A DNA stretch of 64,000 nt from UBA1715 sp036752345 (GCA_036752345.1 DAIOSV010000003.1:1-64000), one strand, 5' to 3'; shown: positions 49,928 to 59,329, numbered from the stretch's first letter. Notes: generated from the sequence alone by a model not told the origin. Translations and numbers: made by a program.

Positions 49928-52558
49928 ATGGATTATTCACCAAAATTACAAGAAATCTTACGGAACAGTCGAGAGGAAGCTATACGACTGGGAAATAACT
50001 ATCTCTGTATAGACCATTTGTGTCTTGCTCTTTTGCGCGAAAATCAATGTCTTGCAACCGATATTTTGACTGACTTTAATAGTGATATTGCTTCCGTAAA
50101 ACAAGCAATAGAACAAGAACTGCGAAAAGACGATATATTGAACACTGAAGAAAACCCTTCAATTCCTATACTCAACGATGCGCAAAATATCATGAAAATT
50201 GCACAATTTGAGGCTATAAACCTTCTTGTTCCGAAAATTGACGCAGAACATCTCCTTCTTGCTGTTTTGCGTGATGAACACTCTATTTGTGCCAAAAGTT
50301 TACGACTACAAGGAATAACATATTCTGCGTACAAAAACGCAATTCTCAGCAAATACAAAATGTCTAAAGACGCTAAAAAAACAAACGATTTACTCAGCAA
50401 TTCAAATAGTGACGAGAATGAGCCACGTACCGAATCGACTGATGAATATCCAGAACAAAATATACAAAAGCCTCTTGATAAGGGAGACGAAGATGAACCG
50501 AACGATTCATCGGATGATGCTCCAAGACGCTTTGAACCTCGCTATCCACAACATCCCCAAGGCAAACGACAACAATCAAGTGCACAATCATCTACACCAA
50601 TTGTTGACAAATTCGGGAATGACTTGACTAATGCGGCAAAAGAGGGAAAACTAGACCACATAGAAGGTCGCGATACGGAAATAGAACGTATTGCCCAAAT
50701 CTTGAGTCGTAGAAAGAAAAACAACCCTATTCTCATTGGAGAACCGGGTGTGGGAAAATCGGCCATTGTTGAAGGTCTAGCTTTGAAAATTGTAAATCAC
50801 GAAGTTTCACGCACACTTTTCGACAAAAGACTTATCTCTATTGATATGGCTTCGATGGTTGCCGGCACAAAATATCGTGGACAATTTGAGGAACGAATTA
50901 AGTCGTTGATTCAAGAATTGACAAATTCTAAAAACATCATTCTATTTATTGATGAAATCCATACCATTGTTGGTGCCGGAAGTTCGTCAGGAGCTCTTGA
51001 TGCTGCAAATATCTTAAAACCGGCATTATCTCGTGGTGACATTCAATGTATTGGCGCCACAACGCTTGACGAGTATCGCCAAAATATTGAAAAAGATGGT
51101 GCATTGGAACGTCGTTTTCAAAAGATTCTCATTGAACAACCGACCGTTGAAGAATCAATCAACATTTTGAACAAAATTAAAGTTCATTACGAAGATTTTC
51201 ACAACGTATATTACACCGACAAAGCTATTAAAGCATGTGTAAACCTTACGCAACGATATATTTCAGACCGCTGTCTTCCCGACAAAGCTATTGATGCTAT
51301 GGATGAAGCAGGTTCGCGCGTACACCTACAAAACGTGGTAGTTCCTCCCGACATTATTTCTATGGAACAAGAAGTCGATACAATTAAGGCGGAAATATCT
51401 GATGCAGTAAAACAACAAGACTTTGAGCGTGCAGTAGAACTACGCGACCGGAGAAATAAATTGGGCTTAAAAATAGAACAAGCACAACAAGATTGGCAAA
51501 AATCTTTAGAAGAAAATCGCAATCCGGTTACGGAAGATACGGTTGCCGAAGTTGTTGCCATGATGTCGGGCGTGCCGGTTAAACGAATTGCGCAAGAAGA
51601 AGGTACTCGCCTCCTTCAAATGTACAATGAACTCAAAGGATCGGTTATTGGTCAAGACGAAGCGATTAAACAAGTTGTGAAAGCTATCCAACGAAATCGT
51701 GCCGGCCTCAAAGACCCAAATAAACCAATCGGTTCGTTTATATTCATGGGACCTACCGGTGTTGGAAAAACTGAACTTGCAAAAGTTTTAGCTGAATATC
51801 TCTTTGACTCACGCGATGCACTCATTCGCATTGATATGAGCGAATATATGGAGAAATTTGCTGTATCACGATTGGTAGGAGCGCCTCCGGGATACGTTGG
51901 ATACGAAGAAGGTGGACAACTTACCGAAAAAGTAAGACGTAAACCATATTCGGTAATTCTCCTTGACGAAATTGAAAAAGCAAATCCCGATGTGTTCAAC
52001 ATCTTACTCCAAGTGCTTGACGAAGGACACTTGACCGATAGCTACGGACGTAAAGTCAATTTCAAAAATACTATCATCATTATGACCTCAAATATTGGAA
52101 GCCGCTCGCTTACCCAGTTTGGTGCTAACGTTGGATTTAGTTCTAAATCTAAGGAAGAACAAGCAACAGAGTACACGAAAGATGTTACCAACAAGGAATT
52201 AAAGAAAGTGTTCTCTCCTGAATTTCTCAACCGTATTGACGACATTATTCAATTCAATACCTTGAGCAAAACGGATATTCACAAGATTATAGACATTGAA
52301 CTCAAAGATATTTACAAACGAATAAAAGAGTTAAATATTCATTTGGATCTTTCTGATGCTATAAAAGATTTTATTGTGGAAAAAGGATACGATCAAAAGA
52401 ATGGTGCAAGACCATTGCGCCGAGCTATTCAAAAATATCTTGAAGACCCTCTTTCTGAATACATTCTAGCACATCCAATAAATCCCGATTCTACAATAGA
52501 GTTAGACGTAAAAGACAACGAAGTAACCATACATGCATTAGAACAACATGAGCAATAA
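49928..52558 (+). CDS. clpC: ClpC-type ATP-dependent Clp protease ATPase
   Basis: The 876-residue HSP100 protein unfolds substrates and threads them into ClpP. Residues 1-150 form the double Clp N domain. Residues 155-235 are a charged linker rich in Asp, Glu, Gln and Pro. The first AAA+ module has Walker A GEPGVGKS near 272 and Walker B ILFIDEIHTI. A UVR-type middle segment lies near 490-525 (FERAVELRDRRNKLGLKIEQAQ), which defines ClpC rather than ClpB. The second module has GPTGVGKTELAK near 607 and VILLDEIEKA. The ClpP-docking VGF loop (NVGFSSKSKE) is present. The last bases overlap the GH13 gene. Confidence 0.94.
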   Translation: MDYSPKLQEILRNSREEAIRLGNNYLCIDHLCLALLRENQCLATDILTDFNSDIASVKQAIEQELRKDDILNTEENPSIPILNDAQNIMKIAQFEAINLLVPKIDAEHLLLAVLRDEHSICAKSLRLQGITYSAYKNAILSKYKMSKDAKKTNDLLSNSNSDENEPRTESTDEYPEQNIQKPLDKGDEDEPNDSSDDAPRRFEPRYPQHPQGKRQQSSAQSSTPIVDKFGNDLTNAAKEGKLDHIEGRDTEIERIAQILSRRKKNNPILIGEPGVGKSAIVEGLALKIVNHEVSRTLFDKRLISIDMASMVAGTKYRGQFEERIKSLIQELTNSKNIILFIDEIHTIVGAGSSSGALDAANILKPALSRGDIQCIGATTLDEYRQNIEKDGALERRFQKILIEQPTVEESINILNKIKVHYEDFHNVYYTDKAIKACVNLTQRYISDRCLPDKAIDAMDEAGSRVHLQNVVVPPDIISMEQEVDTIKAEISDAVKQQDFERAVELRDRRNKLGLKIEQAQQDWQKSLEENRNPVTEDTVAEVVAMMSGVPVKRIAQEEGTRLLQMYNELKGSVIGQDEAIKQVVKAIQRNRAGLKDPNKPIGSFIFMGPTGVGKTELAKVLAEYLFDSRDALIRIDMSEYMEKFAVSRLVGAPPGYVGYEEGGQLTEKVRRKPYSVILLDEIEKANPDVFNILLQVLDEGHLTDSYGRKVNFKNTIIIMTSNIGSRSLTQFGANVGFSSKSKEEQATEYTKDVTNKELKKVFSPEFLNRIDDIIQFNTLSKTDIHKIIDIELKDIYKRIKELNIHLDLSDAIKDFIVEKGYDQKNGARPLRRAIQKYLEDPLSEYILAHPINPDSTIELDVKDNEVTIHALEQHEQ

Positions 52559-54896
52559 ACTTTGCAGTATTTCATCAGAAATCCATTTATCTACTACAGA
52601 AACCACAATATTTCTGGAAGACTATTTTGTTGACACAGAAAATATAGTTGATGTAACGGCACCTCTTGGTATAGAAGTTTGGATCAATAAGAAACCAACA
52701 AGAGTAAAACTGGTGATTACTGATTCTTCAATTCTTTTGCCTGTAAGCAATCTGAATATCATTTTTAAGGATGGTGCTACTGAATCAATTGTTCTCATTA
52801 AACCTAAGTGTGTTCTTTATACCCTGAAATTTTACCCACGAAGCAACGTCTCGTCTGTTATGGTAGCGGGCGATTTCAATAGTTGGAATCCCAATGGCTA
52901 CAACTTTTCAAAAAAGGATACGTATTGGGAATATACACTCGAAATAGAACCGGGAAACTATTCATACCAACTCATTGTTGATGGTAATTGGATTAAAGAC
53001 CCTCATAATAACGAAGTACTTGAAAACGGCTATGGAGGATACAACTCTCTGATGCGCGTGCCGTTTGCCAATTCTGATAAAATGACGCTTGAAACAGAGC
53101 AAACGTACGAAGATCAAATTATCATTTCCACAACCGACTCTGTTTCAGGGTATCTTGTATTTTGGCAAAACATTGTCATAAACGACACAAACACCTTTCG
53201 CCAACACAATCGTATTGTAATTACCATTCCGAATGAAGCGAAAAAAATAGAACGAAGCTACATTCGCGTATATGGCTACAATACAGCAACAATGACCAAC
53301 GACATTCTTATTCCGTTAGAATATGGTAATGTTGTTACTGAATCGGACAAAATCAATCGAAACGACAAGGAAACACAATCAATTTACTTTGCACTAGTTG
53401 ACCGATTTAATAATGGGAATCCGAAAAATGACAAACCAATTTGTTGTGAACCAATTCATGCCAAATTGAACTTCTACGGAGGCGATTTGGCCGGGATAAA
53501 ACAAAAAATTGAAGATGGCTATTTTCAACAACTAGGAATCACAACCATTTGGATTTCTCCGGTGGTAAAAAATCCGGATTTCCCCATAGAAAAAAATGGA
53601 CGAAAATCCGCAGCATATCATGGATATTGGCCTTTGAAATCAACCGAAATTGACGAGCATTTTGGGACCGAACAAGACATGCACGACCTTGTTGCAAGTG
53701 CCCATAAACACAACATCAACATCATACTTGACTATGTTGCCAATCATGTGTACAAAGACAATCCAATTATTATAGAAAATCCAACGTGGTCTACTCCGCT
53801 CTACTTGCCCGACGGTTCAAAAAACATAGGTAGATGGGAAGACCAACGCTTTACAACATGGTTTGAAGAATTCCTTCCCACACTCGATTTCAGCAAACCT
53901 GCCGTAAGAGATGCCATGACAGATATTGCCGTAAATTGGATTGAAAAATATGACCTCGACGGCTTTCGCCACGATGCTACAAAACACATACAAATAGAGT
54001 TTTGGCGTGAATTAACTAGAAAATTAAAAGAACGAGTTATGATTCCCCGACATAAACGATTGTTTCAAATCGGAGAAACGTTTGGCGGTCGTAAAATGCT
54101 CCAGAGTTATATAAATTGTGGCATTCACGACTCACAATTCTCGTTCAACCTCTATTACGAAACACGATCGGCATTTTTATATGAAGATGTTCATTTTGAA
54201 AAACTGAGCATTTGTCTACGTCAAGAAATGGATTTCTTTGGTTCGCACCACCTTATGGGAAACATTTCTGGAAACCACGACCTTCCTCGCTTTATTTCGT
54301 ATGCAGGTGAAGACTTATGGACCAACCAAAATGCAGAATACGAAGGTTGGAACCGTCATATCACGGTAAAAAACCCTATTGGATATAAAAAACTTCTGAT
54401 GCTACTCGCCTTCAATGCTACCATTCCAGGTATTCCGGTCATCTACTATGGCGATGAAATTGGTATCCCAGGCGGTGGTGACCCTGACAATCGCCGTCCG
54501 ATGTACTTCACCGGACTTTCAGAAAACGAAGCCGAAAATCTTGCTGTGTCGCAAAAAATAGGACAATTCCGTAAAGATTTTCTTCCTTGTATCTATGGCG
54601 ATTTTTCTTTTGAAAAAATAGAAAAACAAATCTTAGTGTATCGTCGTAAGTATTTTGAAGAATTTGCATATGTATGCTTCAATAAATCGCGCTCAACGCA
54701 AACGATTGAAATACAAATGAAGGAATCTGTTGATAGTACAACTTTGCAATCATTCACGCAATGTAAGTTCTATACAAAAAATCTCCTTTTGTACATTGAA
54801 GTTCCCCCTATGAGTTTTGATATTATCTATCATAGACAGCAGGCAAAACCGAAGCCGAAACCTTTTATTGGGAATTATGAAGAATTTCTTAATTAG
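52548..54896 (+). CDS. GH13 alpha-amylase family enzyme with N-terminal glycogen-binding module
   Basis: The 782-residue protein has no signal peptide, so it is cytoplasmic. Residues about 88-160 are a CBM48/AMPK-type module (AGDFNSWNPNGYNFSKKDTYWEY and SYQLIVDGNWIKDP). The GH13 barrel follows, with region I DYVANHV (about 394), region II GFRHDATKH (about 471-479, nucleophile Asp), region III IGETFGG (about 507, acid/base Glu) and region IV SGNHDLPR (about 574). This suggests cleavage of alpha-1,4 or alpha-1,6 bonds in glycogen or maltodextrins. The exact specificity cannot be read off. The start overlaps clpC by 11 bases and its end overlaps the next gene by 20 bases. Confidence 0.9.
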   Translation: MSNKLCSISSEIHLSTTETTIFLEDYFVDTENIVDVTAPLGIEVWINKKPTRVKLVITDSSILLPVSNLNIIFKDGATESIVLIKPKCVLYTLKFYPRSNVSSVMVAGDFNSWNPNGYNFSKKDTYWEYTLEIEPGNYSYQLIVDGNWIKDPHNNEVLENGYGGYNSLMRVPFANSDKMTLETEQTYEDQIIISTTDSVSGYLVFWQNIVINDTNTFRQHNRIVITIPNEAKKIERSYIRVYGYNTATMTNDILIPLEYGNVVTESDKINRNDKETQSIYFALVDRFNNGNPKNDKPICCEPIHAKLNFYGGDLAGIKQKIEDGYFQQLGITTIWISPVVKNPDFPIEKNGRKSAAYHGYWPLKSTEIDEHFGTEQDMHDLVASAHKHNINIILDYVANHVYKDNPIIIENPTWSTPLYLPDGSKNIGRWEDQRFTTWFEEFLPTLDFSKPAVRDAMTDIAVNWIEKYDLDGFRHDATKHIQIEFWRELTRKLKERVMIPRHKRLFQIGETFGGRKMLQSYINCGIHDSQFSFNLYYETRSAFLYEDVHFEKLSICLRQEMDFFGSHHLMGNISGNHDLPRFISYAGEDLWTNQNAEYEGWNRHITVKNPIGYKKLLMLLAFNATIPGIPVIYYGDEIGIPGGGDPDNRRPMYFTGLSENEAENLAVSQKIGQFRKDFLPCIYGDFSFEKIEKQILVYRRKYFEEFAYVCFNKSRSTQTIEIQMKESVDSTTLQSFTQCKFYTKNLLLYIEVPPMSFDIIYHRQQAKPKPKPFIGNYEEFLN

Positions 54897-55668
54897 TTGT
54901 GTAGGATTACTATCTTGCCTTTCGGCTTTTAGCCAAACAACAAGTAGAGTCGGCCTAAACTATGGCATACACATAGGTTGGCAATTGGTAGGGAATGCTG
55001 AAGCAGAAATGTACGACTGTCGTGGTGGAAATAATGGTGCCGACCTAGAACAAATTCTCATAAACAACACATACAACTACACCCAGTTGCAAGATTATTA
55101 CAATGACGATTTCACACTCTACGAATATCCAAACAATATTACCTACAAACCGGCATTAAGTCTGGGTGGAACGCTTCAATATTACCTCACAGAATCGTTT
55201 GCCGTGGTATTAAATATTGTGTATGTTGGTCCTTCTATTAGTCATAGCAATTTTTCAATTAAACTAAGTTCTCCTGGCGACAATCTGACTAACGAAGTTA
55301 TTGAACAAGGAACCGTTTCTGCCAAAGAATCGAGATTTAACATAGACTTAGGCGTACATAAAGTTTTCACAACAGGGACATACAAGCCATTTGTGGAGTG
55401 TGCCGTTGTTGGTTCTTTTTTAGAAACGAAATCGCACGAAATTTCTATTGGCAATCTCACCCAAAGCGTTCTCTCCTATTCTAATACCGATGCGAATACC
55501 TCATTTTCAAAATTCGGATATGGTGCATCGTGCACGGCAGGTTTACAGTTTCCTTTGAAAGAACGATTCTACATCTATTCCGGAATTTCTCTTGCTGCAC
55601 TACACTATGGCATTGTTGACAATCCATATTCGCTTGCAAAAGGAATTGATGTAAAGATTTTGTTTTAA
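54877..55668 (+). CDS. Outer-membrane beta-barrel protein
   Basis: Starting at 54877 (MKNFLISCVGLLSCLSAFSQ) gives 263 residues with a signal peptide; the longer frame from 54817 would lose it. Barrel-like strands include VGLNYGIHIGWQLVG, LSLGGTLQYYLTESFAVVLNIVYVG, RFNIDLGVHKVFTTGTYKPFVECAVVGSFLET and FGYGASCTAGLQFPLKERFYIYSGISLAALHYG. The C terminus ends in Phe. I do not recognise a named family. It overlaps the GH13 gene by 20 bases and is probably cotranscribed with clpC and the amylase, an odd mix of a cytoplasmic chaperone, an amylase and an envelope protein. Confidence 0.8.
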   Translation: MKNFLISCVGLLSCLSAFSQTTSRVGLNYGIHIGWQLVGNAEAEMYDCRGGNNGADLEQILINNTYNYTQLQDYYNDDFTLYEYPNNITYKPALSLGGTLQYYLTESFAVVLNIVYVGPSISHSNFSIKLSSPGDNLTNEVIEQGTVSAKESRFNIDLGVHKVFTTGTYKPFVECAVVGSFLETKSHEISIGNLTQSVLSYSNTDANTSFSKFGYGASCTAGLQFPLKERFYIYSGISLAALHYGIVDNPYSLAKGIDVKILF

Positions 55669-55711
55669 GTAATCAATCACGGAAAACTTTACGATAAGAA
55701 AGAATTCCTTT

Positions 55712-56440
55712 TTACTTAAACATTATCACTGCTCCACTGAATATCATATAGATATAAATTACTCGTCGTATTGTATTAGTCGGGAGACTATCAAAGAGTT
55801 TTTTACCTAATATCGAACCTATTACCACTCCTACGCTCGAATACAACCACGACCAGCCTACAAATTCAGTTAAAAAGCCGCTTCTAAAACGGAAGAAGGT
55901 CATAATGCAGTTTGTTAATAGGAAATATGCTTGGCTCAATGCCATATATCGATTCTTATCATTCTCTACGGCAAGAAAATAAATCACCGCCGGAGGACCA
56001 TGCATGCCAAAGAGCCCACCCATTAAACCACTCAATGCGCCCATTGATGCTTGTAATCGCTTAGTTGGACGAACCTTGATTCGCGGACTAATGAATAGAA
56101 AAAACAGACTCAAAAGAATAAGTACCACACCTAGCAAAACATTGAGAAAAGAATCAGTGGCGTGAGACAGAAAATGAATGCCGATATAAGAGAAAATGGT
56201 ACACGAAAGAAGAATAACACTTAGTTTTCGCCAACTTACCAATCGCCACATAAACACCAGAACATACAATGACTGCGTGGCTGCCAACAATCCGGACAAT
56301 GCAGTTGCTTCGCCATACGATGGGCACAAAAACGGAAGCATTGTCATAATAAAAACGCCAAAACCGAATCCGCATACGCGTTGAACAAACGCAGCCCCCG
56401 CACTAAGCAGCATCAACAAAATAACGACCGTAAGTGTCAT
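55712..56440 (-). CDS. Sulfite exporter TauE/SafE family protein
   Basis: Starting at 56440 (MTLTVVILLMLLSAG) gives 242 residues; the frame from 56482 overlaps a terminator and -7 box and is rejected. There are about eight membrane segments. Family markers are FVQRVCGFGFGVF (about 19-31) and SGLMGGLFGMHGPPAVIYFLA (about 135-155). Members move sulfite, sulfoacetate, taurine or other small sulfur anions, or have unknown substrates. The plausible promoter -7 box is at 56466-56473 on the minus strand. Confidence 0.87.
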   Translation of the reverse strand: MTLTVVILLMLLSAGAAFVQRVCGFGFGVFIMTMLPFLCPSYGEATALSGLLAATQSLYVLVFMWRLVSWRKLSVILLSCTIFSYIGIHFLSHATDSFLNVLLGVVLILLSLFFLFISPRIKVRPTKRLQASMGALSGLMGGLFGMHGPPAVIYFLAVENDKNRYMALSQAYFLLTNCIMTFFRFRSGFLTEFVGWSWLYSSVGVVIGSILGKKLFDSLPTNTIRRVIYIYMIFSGAVIMFK

Positions 56441-56465
56441 GTATTTTTTCTTTGATGCAAAAGTA

Positions 56466-56473
56466 CAAATATA
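56466..56473 (-). promoter_or_regulatory. -7 box of the TauE-type gene
   Basis: TATATTTG on the minus strand, 25 bases before the start. It adjoins the hppA terminator hairpin. Confidence 0.4.
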
Positions 56474-56507
56474 AAAAAGCAAAACCTCGTTTGAGATTTT
56501 GCTTTTT
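56474..56507 (-). terminator. Terminator of hppA
   Basis: The stem formed by AAAAAGCAAAA (56474-56484) and TTTTGCTTTTT (56497-56507) is extended by GAG/CTC-like pairing at its top with one mismatch. It lies 24 bases beyond the hppA stop. Confidence 0.75.
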
Positions 56508-56530
56508 CAATAAAATTATGTCTTTGTTTG

Positions 56531-58588
56531 TTAAAACAACGAATAAGAAACGGTAAGTCCGGCCATCACAATTGAGACCATACTCATCAACTTAATCAAA
56601 ATATTCAAACTAGGACCTGATGTATCCTTGAAAGGATCGCCAACGGTATCGCCTACTACGGTTGCTTTATGACAGTCAGAACCTTTGCCGCCAAAGTTTC
56701 CTTCTTCTACATATTTCTTTGCATTGTCCCATGCGCCACCGGCATTTGCCATGAATATCGCCAAAACGAATCCTGAACTCAAACTACCAATAAGCAATCC
56801 CAAAACGCCACCAACNNNNNNNNNNNNNNNNNNNNNNNNNNNNNNNNNNNNNNNNNNNNNNNNNNNNNNNNNNNNNNNNNNNNNNNNNNNNNNNNNNNNN
56901 NNNNNNNNNNNNNNNGCCATCATAGCACCTATGAATACACCAACAAGTACTATTGGATTCATTAAGTTTACATTGTATGCATCCATAAAGTCAATCAATG
57001 AAGATTGAGCTGCTTCTACTCCGTTCGGTAACGTTTCTCCAATACGAATAAGGGCAATTTTAATCTCTTCCACAAACGAAGCCAACAAAGCTAGAGCCGT
57101 CAATGCTGCAGAACCAATAGCGAAACCTTTTCCGGTAGCTGCCGTTGTATTTCCTAGTGCATCAAGAGCATCGGTACGTCTACGAACTTCAGGATCCAAA
57201 CCGCTCATTTCGGCATTACCACCGGCATTGTCGGCAATTGGTCCGTATGCATCGGTTGCCAACGTAATACCAAGAGTAGAAAGCATACCTACTGCAGCAA
57301 TACCAATACCATACAAGCCTTGTGAAAGACTTTCTGCCGTAAAATCTACAGTAAAACCATTTGCACACAAATATGCAAGTATGATTGCAAAACCTACAGT
57401 AACTACGGGTATTGCAGTTGAAAGCATACCAAGTCCAAGACCGGAAATGATAACCGTTGCCGGACCCGTTTGTGAACTTTCTGATACTTTTTGTGTAGGT
57501 CTGTAACTTTGTGAAGTGTAATATTCTGTTGATTTACCAATAATCACACCTGCCAACAAACCAACAACAACCGACAATGAAACTTGCCACCATTGATTGG
57601 TTTCGGTGCCAAATAAACCTGCGAAAATTGCAAACGTTGCAACGGCTATCAATACGGCAGCGGTGTTTGTTCCGCGGCTGAGAGCAGCAAGCAACTGCTT
57701 CATATCAGCTTCTTCTTTCGTTTTAACCATAAAAATTCCAAGAAGTGACAAAACAACACCTATTGCTGCTATCAAGACTGGAGCAAGTACTGCTTTGAGT
57801 TGCATTCCTTCTATAGACGCATATGCAGAAGCACCTAAAGCCATTGTGGCAAGTATAGAGCCTGCGTATGATTCATACAAATCGGCTCCCATACCGGCTA
57901 CGTCTCCAACGTTATCACCAACATTGTCGGCAATAGTAGCAGGGTTACGTGGATCATCTTCTGGAATGTTGTATTCGGTTTTTCCTACCAAGTCAGCACC
58001 TACATCGGCTGCTTTGGTGTAGATACCACCACCAACACGCGCAAACAATGCTTGTGTAGAGGCTCCCATACCGAATGTCAACATGGTTGTTGTGATTATA
58101 ACCAAATGGTTTTCTACCGGAATAAAATAATCAAGAATCAAAAACCACAACGAAATGTCTAACAACGCAAGACCCACAACGGTAAGTCCCATAACAGCTC
58201 CCGAGCGGAAAGCTACTTGCAAACCACTATTAAGCGATGCACGTGCAGCATTTGCAGTACGAGCCGAAGCATACGTTGCTGTTTTCATTCCAAAGAAACC
58301 AGCCAAACCGGAAAAGAAACCTCCGGTAAGGAATGCGAACCATACCCATCCGTTTTGTAAACCAAAAAGCGACATGATAAAGAAAAGCATCGCAAAAATC
58401 AAAAATACAATAATTACGACTTTGTACTGCTGTTTAAGATATGCCATAGCACCTTTGCGGACGTGCTCCGCAATTTTTTTCATGAGGTCGGTACCCTCAT
58501 CTTTCAGTAACATTTGTCGATAAAACATGTAGGCTGTGCCCAATGCTAATAGCGATGCGACTAATACGAGATAAATTACATTTTCCAT
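56531..58588 (-). CDS. hppA: Membrane-bound ion-pumping pyrophosphatase, K+-dependent type, interrupted by an assembly gap
   Basis: The integral-membrane enzyme splits PPi and pumps H+ and/or Na+. The substrate-binding block VGKTEYNIPEDDPRNPATIADNVGDNVGDVAGMGADLYES is complete. So are DAYGPIADNAGGNAEMSGLDPEVRRRTDALDALGNTTAATGKG and the end KATVVGDTVGDPFKDTSGPSLNIL. The Ala in GNTTAA is the mark of K+-dependent members; K+-independent pumps have Lys there. A 100-N gap (56816-56915) removes the stretch between GVFIGAMM and VGGVLGLLIG. Homologues have about 75-80 residues there, so more than 100 bases are missing. A possible -7 box is at 58666-58673 on the minus strand. Confidence 0.95.
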   Translation of the reverse strand: MENVIYLVLVASLLALGTAYMFYRQMLLKDEGTDLMKKIAEHVRKGAMAYLKQQYKVVIIVFLIFAMLFFIMSLFGLQNGWVWFAFLTGGFFSGLAGFFGMKTATYASARTANAARASLNSGLQVAFRSGAVMGLTVVGLALLDISLWFLILDYFIPVENHLVIITTTMLTFGMGASTQALFARVGGGIYTKAADVGADLVGKTEYNIPEDDPRNPATIADNVGDNVGDVAGMGADLYESYAGSILATMALGASAYASIEGMQLKAVLAPVLIAAIGVVLSLLGIFMVKTKEEADMKQLLAALSRGTNTAAVLIAVATFAIFAGLFGTETNQWWQVSLSVVVGLLAGVIIGKSTEYYTSQSYRPTQKVSESSQTGPATVIISGLGLGMLSTAIPVVTVGFAIILAYLCANGFTVDFTAESLSQGLYGIGIAAVGMLSTLGITLATDAYGPIADNAGGNAEMSGLDPEVRRRTDALDALGNTTAATGKGFAIGSAALTALALLASFVEEIKIALIRIGETLPNGVEAAQSSLIDFMDAYNVNLMNPIVLVGVFIGAMMXXXXXXXXXXXXXXXXXXXXXXXXXXXXXXXXXXVGGVLGLLIGSLSSGFVLAIFMANAGGAWDNAKKYVEEGNFGGKGSDCHKATVVGDTVGDPFKDTSGPSLNILIKLMSMVSIVMAGLTVSYSLF
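56816..56915. other. Assembly gap of 100 N inside hppA
   Basis: Fixed-length N run without duplicated flank. The missing part normally holds a conserved NAVGRAA-type segment. Confidence 0.95.
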
Positions 58589-58776
58589 AGGCGTAAATTT
58601 AATAATTACTTCTAATTTTAATTTCCCTCAACAAAAACAACAATTTTTATAAGGGTTTTCCAATACAAATATAGATAAAACCTTTAATGTGGCGACAGAT
58701 TTGAAAGAAAAGTTTCTTTTAATTTGGTTAAAATTTAAAGTTTATAGTTCAATGTTGATTGGTAAATTGGTGAGTT

Positions 58777-58808
58777 GGTTAATTGGTTATCCCTCTAACC
58801 GATTAACC
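58777..58808. repeat. 13-bp imperfect inverted repeat built of GGTTA units
   Basis: GGTTAATTGGTTA (58777-58789) pairs with TAACCGATTAACC (58796-58808), with a single G-T pair. The six-base loop is TCCCTC. Related GGTTAACC words continue on the right to about 58825. The surrounding 58589-58877 carries only this and the hppA -7 box. It lies 189-220 bases upstream of hppA. Confidence 0.6.
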
Positions 58809-58872
58809 GGTTAACCAAATAACCATTTATCCTTAAACGTAAACCACGTTAATGGCGGACAAAGACGTAGAG

Positions 58873-58905
58873 AAAAAAGAGACGTAGCTACATAGCCACG
58901 TCTCT
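58873..58905 (-). terminator. Terminator of the tmRNA gene
   Basis: On the minus strand AGAGACGT (rc of 58898-58905) and ACGTCTCT (rc of 58878-58885) form an 8-bp stem with a 12-base loop, followed by TTTTTT. It begins 9 bases after the tmRNA 3' end. Confidence 0.88.
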
Positions 58906-58913
58906 GCGTTGGG

Positions 58914-59308
58914 TGGAGCTGCGGAGGTTCGAACTCCGGTCCGGTCAAGTACCGAAAATGTTTTCTACATGTGTATCCACGTTATTGATTGTCGGGAAGG
59001 AACTGAGAACGGGCACCCTATTACTTCCGTATCCTGAATAGAGTTTTGGCAGAACGCACAGGAATTGTTTCGCCTAGTCCCTATTTATAGCACTCCGGAA
59101 CCAGACGACTAAGGACGTGCCATCTGCGGAATGTCTCGCCGCTGTTCCTAGAACAGCGTAAAGCCCAAATCTACTATGATTCGATTAGGCAGCAAGAGCA
59201 AAGTTTTCTTCGCCAGTTATTGTGTTAGAGTACGTTTTTACGGGACAAACCCCATTGCCCGACATGCTTACATTCCCAATAAACTCCCCGTCAATTCCAA
59301 TCAGCCCC
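58914..59308 (-). ncRNA. ssrA: Transfer-messenger RNA (tmRNA)
   Basis: The 395-base RNA has a tRNA-like acceptor stem: 5' GGGGCTG (59302-59308) pairs with 3' CAGCTCC (58915-58921), with one G-U pair. A T-arm reads GGAGGTTCGAACTCC on the opposite strand. The reading frame for the tag is GGC GAA GAA AAC TTT GCT CTT GCT GCC TAA (59185-59214), giving GEENFALAA with the usual ALAA ending. Resumption on the GGC codon is inferred from related Bacteroidota tags. The RNA rescues stalled ribosomes with SmpB. The 3' CCA is not exactly encoded (ACCCA), so it is probably added. A TACATTTG -7 box (59322-59329) lies 13 bases upstream. Confidence 0.93.
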
Positions 59309-59321
59309 AAGAAATGTGTGA

Positions 59322-59329
59322 CAAATGTA
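59322..59329 (-). promoter_or_regulatory. -7 box of the tmRNA gene
   Basis: TACATTTG on the minus strand, 13 bases before the 5' end of the mature RNA; the -33 element is not clearly spaced. Confidence 0.5.

Noticed and set aside
54817..54876. Longer start for the barrel gene after the amylase
   Set aside because: It would put 20 hydrophilic residues before a clear signal peptide.
58911..58945. A tRNA-like T-arm on its own, suggesting a tRNA gene
   Set aside because: The matching 5' acceptor half is 380 bases away and a tag frame lies between, so it is the 3' part of tmRNA.
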